A stretch of 64,000 bases of DNA from Pannonibacter phragmitetus DSM 14782 (GTDB lineage Bacteria > Pseudomonadota > Alphaproteobacteria > Rhizobiales > Stappiaceae): contig NZ_KB908234.1 in NCBI RefSeq assembly GCF_000382365.1, positions 1 to 64,000 on the forward strand. The letters run 5' to 3'. The notes under the pieces were generated by a model. That model searched no databases. It was not told where the DNA came from and saw only the letters and a program-made list of their open reading frames with translations. Position numbers and translations under genes: made by a program. Positions 35,413-43,715 of the stretch are shown piece by piece. Numbering within the stretch: the first letter of the stretch is position 1; the number at the start of each line of letters is the position of its first letter.

Positions 35413-38166
35413 ATGAACATCGTCATTGTGGAATCGCCGGCCAAGGCCAAGACGATCAACAAATACCTGGGACCGGACTATCACGTTCTGGCGTCCTATG
35501 GTCACGTGCGCGACTTGCCGGCGAAGGATGGCTCCGTCCGTCCCGACGAGGACTTTGCCATGATCTGGGAGGTGGACAGCAAGTCCCAGAAGCGCCTCAA
35601 CGAGATCGCCGCCGCCGTGAAGGGCGCCGACCGCCTGATCCTCGCAACTGACCCGGATCGCGAAGGAGAGGCTATTTCCTGGCACGTGCTGGATGTGCTG
35701 CAGAAGAAGAAGGTGCTCAAGGACATTCCGGTCGAGCGTGTCGTCTTCAACGCCATCACCAAGCAGTCGATCCTGGAGGCGATGAAAAACCCGCGGCCGA
35801 TCGACACACCGCTGGTGGATGCCTATCTCGCCCGCCGTGCGCTCGACTATCTCGTCGGCTTCACCCTCTCCCCCGTCCTGTGGCGCAAGCTGCCGGGTGC
35901 GCGCTCTGCCGGACGTGTGCAGTCCGTGGCGCTGCGCCTCATCTGCGACCGGGAAATGGAGATCGAAACCTTCGTCAAGGAAGAGTACTGGTCGATCCTC
36001 GCCAGCCTGAAAACGCCGAAGGGCGATGGCTTCACCGCATCCGTGGTGGGCTTTGAGGGCAAGAAGCTCGGCCGCCTCGACATCAAGACCGAAGAGCAGG
36101 CGCAGACCATCAAGCGCATGCTGGAAGGCGCCAGCTACCGGGTGGAGAGCGTCGTCTCCAAGCCTGCAAAGCGCCATCCGCAGCCGCCCTTCACCACCTC
36201 GACGCTGCAGCAGGAAGCTTCCCGCAAGCTCGGTTTCTCGGCCTCGCGCACCATGCAGGTGGCGCAGAAGCTTTATGAGGGCATCACCCTCGGCGGCGAG
36301 ACCACCGGTCTCATCACCTATATGCGTACCGACGGCGTGCAGATCGCGGGCGAAGCCATTGCCGCCGCCCGCCGCGTCATCGGCAGCGACTTTGGCGACA
36401 AATACGTTCCCGAAAAGCCGCGCTTCTATTCCTCCAAGGCCAAGAACGCCCAGGAAGCGCACGAAGCCGTGCGCCCGACCGATCTTGGCCGCCGCCCGCG
36501 CGATGTCGCCCGTTTCCTCGATCCTGATCAGGCCCGGCTTTACGAGCTGATCTGGAAGCGCACCATGGCCAGCCAGATGGAATCGGCCGTGCTGGAGCGC
36601 ACCACCATCGATATCGACGCCAGCGGCTCCGGCAAGCATGCCGCCCTGCGCGCAACCGGTTCCGTTGTCCGCTTCGACGGCTTCCTCGCACTCTATCAGG
36701 AAGGCCGCGATGACGACGAGGACGAGGATTCCCGCCGCCTGCCGGCCGTGGACGATGGCGCGCCGCTGAGCCTTGCCGCCGTTGACGGCAAGCCGGGCAT
36801 TGATGCCAGCCAGCATTTCACCACGCCGCCGCCGCGCTACACCGAAGCCAGCATCGTCAAGAAGATGGAAGAGCTGGGCATCGGACGCCCTTCCACCTAT
36901 GCCTCGACGCTGCAGACCCTGCGCGACCGCGAATATGTGGATCTCGACAAGAAGCAGCTGGTGCCGCAGGACAAGGGCCGCATCGTCACGGCCTTCCTCG
37001 AAAGCTTCTTCTCCCGCTATGTGGAGTTTGACTTCACCGCGAGCCTTGAAGAGCAGCTCGACCGGATCTCCGCCGGCGAACTGTCCTGGCGCGAGGTGCT
37101 GGCCGCCTTCTGGCGCGATTTCTCCGCCGCCGTGGACGAGACCAAGGACCTGCGCGTTGCCCAGGTGATCGACGCGCTGAACGAGCTGCTGGCCGCCCAT
37201 ATCTTCCCCGTGAAGGAAGAGGGCAAGGACCCGCGTGCCTGCCCGTCCTGCGCCACCGGCCAATTGTCGCTGAAGGTCAGCCGCTTCGGCGCCTTCATCG
37301 GCTGCAACAACTATCCCGAATGCAGCTACACCCGCCAGCTGGCACGCGGTGCCGAGGGTGAGGACGGGGAAGCAGCTGCCGACGGTCCGAAGGTGCTGGG
37401 CACCGATCCGGCCACCGGGCTGGATGTCTCCCTGCGCACCGGCCGCTTTGGCCCCTACGTGCAGCTGGGCGAGGAAGCCAAACCCAAGCGCGCCTCCCTG
37501 CCCCGCGGCTGGTCTGCGGCGGATATCACGCTGGACAAGGCCTTGCAGCTTCTCTCCCTGCCCCGCGAAATCGGACCGCATCCGGAAGACGGCAAGATGA
37601 TCTCGGCCGGCATCGGGCGCTTCGGCCCCTTCGTGCTGCATGACGGCACCTATGCGAACCTTTCGTCCGCCGATGAGGTGTTCTCGGCCGGCATCAACCG
37701 CGCCGTCGATCTTCTGGCGGAAAAGCGTGCCAAGGGGGTGCGTGGCCGGGCGGCCCCTGCCGCGCTGAAGGAGCTGGGCGAGCATCCCGATGGCGGGCCC
37801 ATCACCGTGCGCGATGGCCGTTACGGGCCTTACGTCAACTGGGCCAAGGTCAACGCCACCCTGCCCAAAGGCAGTGATCCGCAGGCGGTGACGCTGGAAC
37901 AGGCGCTGGAGCTGATTGCGGCCAAGGGCGGCGGCAAGAAGGCTGCGGCGAAGAAGCCGGCCGCAAAGAAGGCTGCCACCACCAAGAAGGCTGCCCCGAA
38001 GAAAGCTGAAAAGGCTGAGGACGGCGAAGCCGCGCCGAAGAAGGCTGCCGCGAAGAAGACCACGGCAACCAAGGCAAAGACCGCGACCGCCAAGACAGCG
38101 GCCGCCAAAGCGCCTGCCAAGAGCAGATCCAAAGCCGGCAGCACTGCCGCAGACGAGGCCAATTGA
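35413..38166 (+). CDS. topA: DNA topoisomerase I
   Basis: This 917-aa type IA topoisomerase relaxes negative supercoils. The Toprim domain opens with MNIVIVESPAKAKTINKYLG and includes ILATDPDREGEAISWH. The active-site Tyr lies in TTGLITYMRTDGVQI. C-terminal zinc-finger/ribbon repeats follow, with one clear four-Cys unit (ACPSCATGQLSLKVSRFGAF, then IGCNNYPECSY) and degenerate FGPYVQ-type repeats. The protein ends in a Lys/Ala-rich tail of about 90 residues, common in alphaproteobacterial TopA. ATG at 35413 is set by the conserved N-terminus. The stop overlaps the rnr start. Confidence 0.97.
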   Translation: MNIVIVESPAKAKTINKYLGPDYHVLASYGHVRDLPAKDGSVRPDEDFAMIWEVDSKSQKRLNEIAAAVKGADRLILATDPDREGEAISWHVLDVLQKKKVLKDIPVERVVFNAITKQSILEAMKNPRPIDTPLVDAYLARRALDYLVGFTLSPVLWRKLPGARSAGRVQSVALRLICDREMEIETFVKEEYWSILASLKTPKGDGFTASVVGFEGKKLGRLDIKTEEQAQTIKRMLEGASYRVESVVSKPAKRHPQPPFTTSTLQQEASRKLGFSASRTMQVAQKLYEGITLGGETTGLITYMRTDGVQIAGEAIAAARRVIGSDFGDKYVPEKPRFYSSKAKNAQEAHEAVRPTDLGRRPRDVARFLDPDQARLYELIWKRTMASQMESAVLERTTIDIDASGSGKHAALRATGSVVRFDGFLALYQEGRDDDEDEDSRRLPAVDDGAPLSLAAVDGKPGIDASQHFTTPPPRYTEASIVKKMEELGIGRPSTYASTLQTLRDREYVDLDKKQLVPQDKGRIVTAFLESFFSRYVEFDFTASLEEQLDRISAGELSWREVLAAFWRDFSAAVDETKDLRVAQVIDALNELLAAHIFPVKEEGKDPRACPSCATGQLSLKVSRFGAFIGCNNYPECSYTRQLARGAEGEDGEAAADGPKVLGTDPATGLDVSLRTGRFGPYVQLGEEAKPKRASLPRGWSAADITLDKALQLLSLPREIGPHPEDGKMISAGIGRFGPFVLHDGTYANLSSADEVFSAGINRAVDLLAEKRAKGVRGRAAPAALKELGEHPDGGPITVRDGRYGPYVNWAKVNATLPKGSDPQAVTLEQALELIAAKGGGKKAAAKKPAAKKAATTKKAAPKKAEKAEDGEAAPKKAAAKKTTATKAKTATAKTAAAKAPAKSRSKAGSTAADEAN

Positions 38167-40535
38167 CCACGAAACGCACCCATGGCGGCGGCGGCGCATC
38201 CGATCAGCGCCCCGCCCGCCCCCGCAAGAGCGCAGCAAAACCCGGCGGCAGAGCCGCAAAACCGGCCAAGACGCCGGGCGCCTTTCCCTCGCGCGAAGAC
38301 ATCCTTGCCTTTGTCGCGGAAAATCCGGGCAAGGCGGGCAAGCGGGAAGTGGCGCGCCATTTCGGCATCGTCGGCGCCGCCCGCATCCAGCTGAAGCGCA
38401 TCCTCAAGGATCTCGCCGAAGAAGGCGTCGTCGAAAAGCGGCAGAAGCGCCTGATCCGCCCCGGCGACCTGCCGCCTGTTTTCGTGGTCTATCTCAACGC
38501 CCGCGATGCCCATGGCGAATTGCTGGGCGAGCCGGTGAACTGGGACGAAGAGGCAGGTGCCCCGCCGAAGGTGCTGGTGCTGACGGGCCGCGACACACCG
38601 CGGGGCGCAACGCCGGGCATTGGCGACCGGGCGCTGGTGCGCCTTGCAGACCTTGATCCCGGCCCGGAAGCTGCCCACGCTGCACGGGTGCTGAAGCTGC
38701 TGGAGCGCCAGCAGGGCGCCATCCTTGGCATCCTGCGCGAGCGCGCCGGGCACATGCCGCCCTATCTGGAGCCGATCGACCGCAAGCAGCGCGAACTCGA
38801 CATCGACACCTCCGACCTGAAGGAGGCGGTGGATGGCGATCTCGTCAGCGTCGAGATCACCCGCATTGGCCGCTACGGCGCGCCCAAGGCCCGGATCGTG
38901 CGCCGCTTCGGCTCGCTGAAGTCGGAAATGGCCGTTTCCGAAATCGCGCTGCAGAGCCATGGCATCCCCCATGTCTTCCCCGCCGCCGTCGAGCTGGAAG
39001 CCGAGCGCGCCCAGCCGGTGACGCTGGGCAAGCGCGAGGACTGGCGCAAGATCCCCTTCATCACCATCGACCCGGCAGACGCCAAGGACCACGACGACGC
39101 GGTCTATGCGGAAGCCGACGAGGACCCCGCCAACGAGAGTGGCCATGTGGTCTTCGTCGCCATTGCCGATGTGGCCTACTACGTGCGGCCCGGCACGGCG
39201 CTGGACCGGGAAGCGCATCTGCGCGGCAACTCGGTCTATTTCCCCGACAGGGTGATCCCGATGCTGCCGGAGCGCATTTCCAATGATCTGTGCTCGCTGA
39301 AGGAAGGCGTTGACCGCCCGTCCATGGCCGTGCGCATGGTCTTTGACAAGACCGGCCGCAAGATCGCCCACACCTTCCACCGGGTGCTGATCCGCTCTGC
39401 CGCCAAGCTCTCCTACCAACAGGCGCAGGCGGCCATCGACGGCCAGACGGATGACAAGACTGGCCCGCTGCTGGAACCCATCCTCAAGCCCCTGTGGGCG
39501 GCCTATGAGTGCCTGACCCGTGGCCGGGATGCCCGCGAGCCGCTGGATCTCGACCTGCCGGAGCGCAAGATCAAGCTGAAGGCGGATGGCACGGTCGATT
39601 ACGTCTTCATCCCTGACCGGCTTGATGCGCACAAGCTGATCGAGGAATGCATGATCCAGGCCAACGTTTCGGCTGCCGAGACGCTGGAAAAGCGGAAAGT
39701 GCCACTGCTCTACCGCATCCATGATGCATCGAGCCCGGAGAAGCTGCAGTCGCTGAAGGACTTCCTGTCTACCCTTGGCATGAAGCTGCCCTCCTCCGGC
39801 GGTCTGCGGCCCGCCACCTTCAACGGCATTCTGGCCAAGGTGAAGGACACGCCGCAGGCCCATCTGGTCAACGAGGTGATCCTGCGCTCGCAGGCCCAGG
39901 CGGAATACGGGCCGGACAACATCGGCCATTTCGGCCTCAACCTGCGCCGCTACGCCCACTTCACCTCGCCCATCCGCCGCTATGCCGATCTCATCGTGCA
40001 CCGCGGGCTGATCCAGGCGCTTGGATTTGGTTCGGACGGCCTGCCGGAGGAAATCGGCGGCAAGCTCGCGGCCATCGGCGCGGAAGTCTCCGCCGCCGAG
40101 CGCCGGGCCATGCTGGCCGAGCGGGACACCATCGACCGTCTGATTGCCCTGTGGATGAGCGAGCGCGTCGGCGCCCGCTTCACGGGCCGCATCGCGGGCG
40201 TCGTCAAGTCGGGCATGTTCATCAAGCTGGATGACACGGGCGCGGATGGCTTCATCCCGGCCTCGACCATCGGTCACGACTATTACCGCTATGACGAAGC
40301 GTCGCATGCGCTGATCGGCGAGAGGACTGGCGAAACCCACCAGCTTGGTGACAAGGTGGAGGTTGAGCTGGTAGAAGCTGCTCCCTTTGCCGGAGCCTTG
40401 CGCTTTGCATTGCTGAGCGAGGGGCGCATCACCGCCAAGGGCGCACGCCGGAAGGGCGGCTCATCAGGGCCGGGCGGGCGCAGTTCACCCGCCCGCAAAG
40501 GCGGCTTCACCCCGGGACGGAGGGGGAAAAGGTAG
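38163..40535 (+). CDS. rnr: Ribonuclease R
   Basis: This 790-aa 3'-5' exoribonuclease degrades structured RNA. An N-terminal Lys/Ala/Pro-rich tail and a winged-helix (EVARHFGIVGAARIQLKRIL) precede the cold-shock domains. The RNB catalytic domain carries the acidic cluster ITIDPADAKDHDDAVYAEA and the segment RRYAHFTSPIRRYADLIVHR. A C-terminal S1 domain contains FTGRIAGVVKSGMFIKLDD. The start appears to be TTG at 38163, overlapping the topA stop (TTGA) with GAGG just upstream, so translation is coupled. Confidence 0.94.
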   Translation: MTTKRTHGGGGASDQRPARPRKSAAKPGGRAAKPAKTPGAFPSREDILAFVAENPGKAGKREVARHFGIVGAARIQLKRILKDLAEEGVVEKRQKRLIRPGDLPPVFVVYLNARDAHGELLGEPVNWDEEAGAPPKVLVLTGRDTPRGATPGIGDRALVRLADLDPGPEAAHAARVLKLLERQQGAILGILRERAGHMPPYLEPIDRKQRELDIDTSDLKEAVDGDLVSVEITRIGRYGAPKARIVRRFGSLKSEMAVSEIALQSHGIPHVFPAAVELEAERAQPVTLGKREDWRKIPFITIDPADAKDHDDAVYAEADEDPANESGHVVFVAIADVAYYVRPGTALDREAHLRGNSVYFPDRVIPMLPERISNDLCSLKEGVDRPSMAVRMVFDKTGRKIAHTFHRVLIRSAAKLSYQQAQAAIDGQTDDKTGPLLEPILKPLWAAYECLTRGRDAREPLDLDLPERKIKLKADGTVDYVFIPDRLDAHKLIEECMIQANVSAAETLEKRKVPLLYRIHDASSPEKLQSLKDFLSTLGMKLPSSGGLRPATFNGILAKVKDTPQAHLVNEVILRSQAQAEYGPDNIGHFGLNLRRYAHFTSPIRRYADLIVHRGLIQALGFGSDGLPEEIGGKLAAIGAEVSAAERRAMLAERDTIDRLIALWMSERVGARFTGRIAGVVKSGMFIKLDDTGADGFIPASTIGHDYYRYDEASHALIGERTGETHQLGDKVEVELVEAAPFAGALRFALLSEGRITAKGARRKGGSSGPGGRSSPARKGGFTPGRRGKR

Positions 40536-40537
40536 TC

Positions 40538-41005
40538 ATGGGCTTGCAGTATCTGACGGGGGAAGGCCCTGAGGAACCTGTTGCCGCGAAGCCGAAGCGC
40601 AACGTGGGCCAGTCGATCCTGCGCGGCTTTTCCTGCCGTTGCCCGGCCTGCGGCGAAGGAAAGATCTTCACCGGTTATCTGACTGTCAACCCGGCCTGTG
40701 CCGTGTGCGGTGAGGAGCTGCACCACCAGCGCGCCGATGACGCCCCGCCCTATTTCACCATCACCATCGTCGGCCACATCATCGTGCCGGCGATGATGGC
40801 GGTGGAATTTGCCTGGCGTCCGGCCGTGTGGATCCACATGACCCTGTGGCTGCCGCTGACGCTCATCCTTTCACTGGGCTTCCTGCGGCCGGTCAAAGGT
40901 GCTCTGATCGGGCTGCAATGGGCGCTCTACATGCATGGCTTCGACCCCGAATCCATCGAGGACCTGCCCGAACCGGATCCCGCTGCCAGCCACCGCAGCC
41001 CCTGA
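40538..41005 (+). CDS. DUF983 family membrane protein
   Basis: This 155-aa protein has two CxxC pairs near residues 33-60 (CRCPACGEGKIFTGYLTVNP, then ACAVCGEEL), a likely zinc ribbon. Two membrane segments follow (TITIVGHIIVPAMMAVEFAW and WIHMTLWLPLTLILSLGFL). DUF983 proteins are widespread in Alphaproteobacteria next to rnr; some are discussed in connection with cytochrome oxidase assembly, but the function is open. It starts two bases after the rnr stop. Confidence 0.85.
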   Translation: MGLQYLTGEGPEEPVAAKPKRNVGQSILRGFSCRCPACGEGKIFTGYLTVNPACAVCGEELHHQRADDAPPYFTITIVGHIIVPAMMAVEFAWRPAVWIHMTLWLPLTLILSLGFLRPVKGALIGLQWALYMHGFDPESIEDLPEPDPAASHRSP

Positions 41006-41020
41006 GAAGCCGAGCCTGAC

Positions 41021-41767
41021 ATGAGCGACGAAGGCCTTGCCGCCCTCCACAAGGAAGCCCAGAGCCACACGGGCCACGCCTATATCCGCCCCAAGGATGC
41101 CTCGACGCTGCTGATCCTTGACCGCAGCGGCAGCGCCTTGCGCGTGCTCATGGGCAAGCGCCACCAGCGCCACACCTTCATGCCAGGCAAGTTTGTCTTC
41201 CCCGGCGGCCGGGTGGACCCGGGCGATTCCCGTGTGGCTGTCTCTTCCAGCTATCATCCGGAAGTGGAGCGCAAGCTCGCCGTACTGCCAAAGGGCGGCA
41301 AGCTGACGCCCTCGCGCCTCAAGGCGCTTGCGGTGGCCGCCGTGCGCGAAACCTACGAGGAGGCCGGGCTCTTCATCGGCCGCCAGACTGGCCGCCTGTG
41401 GCCCGCAAAAGGCGATTTTCAGGCCTTCTCGGAGCGGGGCATCGAGCTTGACCTGTCGCCCGTGCGCATGGTCGCCCGCGCCATCACGCCGCCGGGCCGC
41501 TCACGCCGCTTCGACACGCGTTTTCTGGCCGTCTTTTCCGATGGAATCGCGGACCGCCTGCCGCAGGGCACAGGCCCTTCGGGGGAACTGGAAGACATTG
41601 CCTGGCTGACGCTGGAGGAAACCCGCGATGCGGATCTGCCCATCATCACCCAGAAGATTCTCTCAGACCTTGCCGAAAGGCTCGCGCATGACCCGGATCT
41701 GGCGCCGCAAACGCCGGTTCCGCTCTATTTTGCGCGTGGAAACGGCTTTGCCAGGGAGCTGATCTGA
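41021..41767 (+). CDS. Nudix hydrolase
   Basis: This 248-aa Nudix-fold pyrophosphohydrolase has a box centred on ALAVAAVRETYEEAGLFIG (the RExxEExG-like core), with the preceding FPGGRVDPGD strand separated from it by a 45-residue insertion. Its substrate is unpredictable; related proteins include CoA- or nucleotide-diphosphate hydrolases. It follows the DUF983 gene by 15 bases and probably closes the topA-rnr transcription unit. Confidence 0.85.
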   Translation: MSDEGLAALHKEAQSHTGHAYIRPKDASTLLILDRSGSALRVLMGKRHQRHTFMPGKFVFPGGRVDPGDSRVAVSSSYHPEVERKLAVLPKGGKLTPSRLKALAVAAVRETYEEAGLFIGRQTGRLWPAKGDFQAFSERGIELDLSPVRMVARAITPPGRSRRFDTRFLAVFSDGIADRLPQGTGPSGELEDIAWLTLEETRDADLPIITQKILSDLAERLAHDPDLAPQTPVPLYFARGNGFARELI

Positions 41768-41807
41768 GCCATTGCCGGGGATTTTTGCGGGTAGCCCGCG
41801 CCAGAGC

Positions 41808-41836
41808 TTGACTTTGGCTGGCTTATGAGTAGTTTG
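41808..41836 (+). promoter_or_regulatory. Possible rpmG promoter
   Basis: TTGACT at 41808-41813 is followed, after 16-17 bases, by a weak -10-like TAGTTT. It lies in the 164-base gap between the Nudix gene and rpmG. The -35 fits the CTTGAC form common in Alphaproteobacteria; the -10 is poor, so this is tentative. Confidence 0.3.
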
Positions 41837-41931
41837 CGCCCTGATTTCGTGACACCGCAGCGGACTCAAGGGGCGCCAGAGACTGGCCGCATTGAACGTT
41901 TGCCGGACTAACCAGAACAGGATCGAAGGCT

Positions 41932-42099
41932 ATGGCCAAGGCGACCACCATCAAGATCAAGCTGCTTTCCACCGCTGACACCGGTTTCTTCTACGTGACC
42001 AAGAAGAACTCCCGCACCATGACTGAAAAGATGTCCATGCGGAAGTACGACCCGGTTGCCAAGAAGCACGTCGAATTCAAGGAAACCAAGATCAAGTAA
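41932..42099 (+). CDS. rpmG: 50S ribosomal protein L33
   Basis: This 55-aa protein reads [20 protein letters not shown] and continues [20 protein letters not shown] to end in [11 protein letters not shown]. It is the Cys-less form of L33, a component of the large subunit near the E site. The gene is monocistronic in this window, with its own upstream gap and a strong terminator about 90 bases downstream. Confidence 0.97.
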   Translation: MAKATTIKIKLLSTADTGFFYVTKKNSRTMTEKMSMRKYDPVAKKHVEFKETKIK

Positions 42100-42187
42100 T
42101 CCGCGCTGCTCCGCATTGGCGGAGCCCCTGCCCGCGCCACGCCTGTGGCTGCATGCGGCAAAGCGGACAGATGATCTGTCTTCGGGA

Positions 42188-42217
42188 AACCTGCAAGGCC
42201 CTGCCTTGCGGGTTTCT
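42188..42217 (+). terminator. Rho-independent terminator of rpmG
   Basis: AACCTGCAAGGC pairs with GCCTTGCGGGTT (one T-G wobble) around a CCT loop and runs into TTTCTT. A degenerate copy of the stem and tail recurs at 42481-42515 as part of the repeated block that follows. Confidence 0.85.
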
Positions 42218-42250
42218 TGCTGTTTGTCTCCACCCGCTTTCGTTTCACTC

Positions 42251-42383
42251 CGTCATGCCATGACTTGATCATGGCATCCATGCCCTGACCTTCCTGCACG
42301 GTCGCGTGTTGCGAAACACTCTGGCGGATTGCCTCCAGGAAAAGTCCACGGACTGGATGCCATGGCCGAGCCATGGCACGACG
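42251..42383. repeat. 133-bp inverted-repeat element, copy 1
   Basis: The left arm (42251-42280) begins CGTCATGCCATGAC and ends ATGGCATCCA; the right arm (42354-42383) begins TGGATGCCATGG and ends CATGGCACGACG. They are inverted, about 30 bp each, and each contains its own short palindrome, the pattern of a REPIN (paired REP sequences). The interior includes CTCTGGCGGATTGCCTCCAG, shared with copy 2. Confidence 0.8.
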
Positions 42384-42423
42384 AAAAGGGAGGGCGCGGT
42401 GCATTGCTTCAAGAGGAACATCG

Positions 42424-42480
42424 GCAGGTGCGTTGACCGCCTTGGCAAGCATGGCCATGGAGGCTTCACCATCGCTATCC
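42424..42480 (-). pseudogene. Possible remnant of a DUF4405-type gene 3' end
   Basis: The minus strand reads DGEASMAMLAKAVNAPADVP, which resembles both the C-terminus of the intact DUF4405 protein at 43716-44216 (RGEAPMAMLAKAVSAP) and an internal motif of it (PAMAMVKAVQSAP). The stretch lies between the two 133-bp elements and no open gene surrounds it. It may be a leftover of a duplicated gene disrupted by the repeats. Confidence 0.4.
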
Positions 42481-42526
42481 GCAAGGCACCGCCTCGCGGG
42501 TTTCTTGCTGTTCGCACGCTCTCTTC

Positions 42527-42659
42527 CGTCCTGCCATGACTTGATCATGGCATCCATGCCCTACCCTCACTGCACGGCGGCATGTTACTGAAAACTCTGG
42601 CGGATTGCCTCCAGGGGAAGTCCACGGAATGGATGCCATGGTCGAGCCATGGCATGACG
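42527..42659. repeat. 133-bp inverted-repeat element, copy 2
   Basis: The arms at 42527-42556 and 42630-42659 match those of copy 1 closely, and the total length is the same, 133 bp. The similarity extends outside the arms on both sides: leftward through the terminator-like GCGGGTTTCTTGCTGTT and rightward to GGTGCATTG. Together the copies therefore look like a larger duplication with a period of about 277 bases. Confidence 0.8.
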
Positions 42660-42830
42660 AAAGGGGATGGCCCGGTGCATTGTAAACTGGGGGCTGGGGC
42701 GCGATCATGTGGCCCATGCCTTTGAAGGTCCGCCATCTCCACCCTGCCGGCACTTTCAAGGTCCATTTCCCCCGCTCGGGCGTTCTGCGGCTAGCTTGCC
42801 TTCATCAACAGAAGGCAAGGACCATCAGCC

Positions 42831-43220
42831 ATGAGCGGAACCCCGGTTACCACCCGCATCGAACTTGAAGCCGCAATCCAGGCAAGAGCTGTAGAGGACA
42901 GCGCCTTCCGCGCCGCGCTGCTGGCCAACCCTGCCGCCGCACTGGAAGCTGCCTTCGGCATCGCCGCGCAACCGGGCGTCACCATCCGCGTCATCGAGGA
43001 GACACCGGGCGAAGTGGCGCTGGTGCTGCCAGCGGGTGCGGGTGAGCTTTCCGGCAAGGACCTGGAAGGTGTTTCCGGCGGATATGCCATGAGCACGCCG
43101 GTAAACGCGCAGGTGACCGATTCAGTCACGCAGGCCAACGTCAAGCACCCCGGCGACAGCAGCGGTGCCATGGGCTGGCCGTCGCTTCATACGGGCTGGT
43201 TCCCCTTCCGCCGCACCTGA
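42831..43220 (+). CDS. NHLP-type RiPP precursor peptide, copy A
   Basis: This 129-aa protein has a leader that resembles nitrile hydratase alpha subunit, as in NHLP precursors: FRAALLANPAAALEAAFGIA, then VTIRVIEETPGEVALVLPAG and ELSGKDLEGVSGG, ending in a Gly-Gly at residues 83-84. The expected core is residues 85-129 (begins YAMSTPVNAQVTDSVTQ, ends GWFPFRRT), rich in Ser, Thr, Gly and Trp but with no Cys. AAGG lies about 12 bases before the ATG. No maturation enzyme or peptidase-transporter is adjacent. A second precursor starts 25 bases downstream. Confidence 0.82.
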   Translation: MSGTPVTTRIELEAAIQARAVEDSAFRAALLANPAAALEAAFGIAAQPGVTIRVIEETPGEVALVLPAGAGELSGKDLEGVSGGYAMSTPVNAQVTDSVTQANVKHPGDSSGAMGWPSLHTGWFPFRRT

Positions 43221-43245
43221 TCTCAGCCCCTGAAAGGACGTCATC

Positions 43246-43665
43246 ATGACCCACACCATTCCCGCCCGCCTTGCCTGTGAAGCCCTGCTCCGCGAGAAGG
43301 CAGCTGGCGATGCGGAATTTCGTGCAAGGCTCGTCAGCAACCCGGCTGAGGCGGTGGCAGAGTCCTTCGGGCAGGCCCCCAAGGACAATCTGACCTTCCG
43401 CGTCATTGAAGAGGCTCCCGGCGAAGTGGTTCTGGTGCTGCCGCCCCTGCCCGGTGAACTGTCCGACGCACAGCTGGCAGCCGCGTCCGGCGGCTACACG
43501 GTCAACTTCAACAATTCGGGGGGCGGCAGTTCCGGCTTCTTCATCTTCCAGAAGGGTCCGCAGACCGGAAACAATACTCCCATCGCATGGGCCGTACAGC
43601 CCGCCTTTCCGGGATCAGGCTCATCCTTTGTCTGGGACATCAATTACGGCACATCCTGGTGGTGA
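43246..43665 (+). CDS. NHLP-type RiPP precursor peptide, copy B
   Basis: This 139-aa paralogue of the preceding gene has the leader elements FRARLVSNPAEAVAESFGQA, TFRVIEEAPGEVVLVLPP and ELSDAQLAAASGG, with the Gly-Gly at residues 82-83. The core (84-139) starts YTVNFNNSGGGSSGFFIFQK and ends WDINYGTSWW. It is rich in Asn, Gly, Ser and aromatic residues and has no Cys. AAAGGA lies about 7 bases before the ATG. Leader conservation with a wholly different core is the hallmark of precursor families sharing one processing machinery. Confidence 0.82.
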   Translation: MTHTIPARLACEALLREKAAGDAEFRARLVSNPAEAVAESFGQAPKDNLTFRVIEEAPGEVVLVLPPLPGELSDAQLAAASGGYTVNFNNSGGGSSGFFIFQKGPQTGNNTPIAWAVQPAFPGSGSSFVWDINYGTSWW

Positions 43666-43674
43666 GCCTTCCCG

Positions 43675-43700
43675 AGCGCGGCAGGATCATGTGCCGCGCT
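43675..43700. terminator. Hairpin between convergent NHLP and DUF4405 genes
   Basis: AGCGCGGCA pairs perfectly with TGCCGCGCT around an 8-base loop, ten bases after the stop of the second precursor gene. It can serve both directions. No T-run follows on either strand, so termination is inferred. Confidence 0.5.
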
Positions 43701-43715
43701 TCCGTCCTCTGCTGA

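Noticed and set aside
35293..38259. Very long minus-strand open frame opposite topA (about 990 codons)
   Set aside because: It is the antisense shadow of topA in GC-rich DNA; the plus strand encodes a complete topoisomerase with all motifs, and the minus-strand product has no recognisable domain.
37830..40340. Long minus-strand open frame opposite topA end and rnr
   Set aside because: Codon-bias shadow of RNase R; no ribosome site and no family resemblance.
42200..42690. Short open frames across the duplicated 133-bp elements
   Set aside because: They exist on both strands only because of the repeat; stops and frames differ between copies and there are no ribosome sites.
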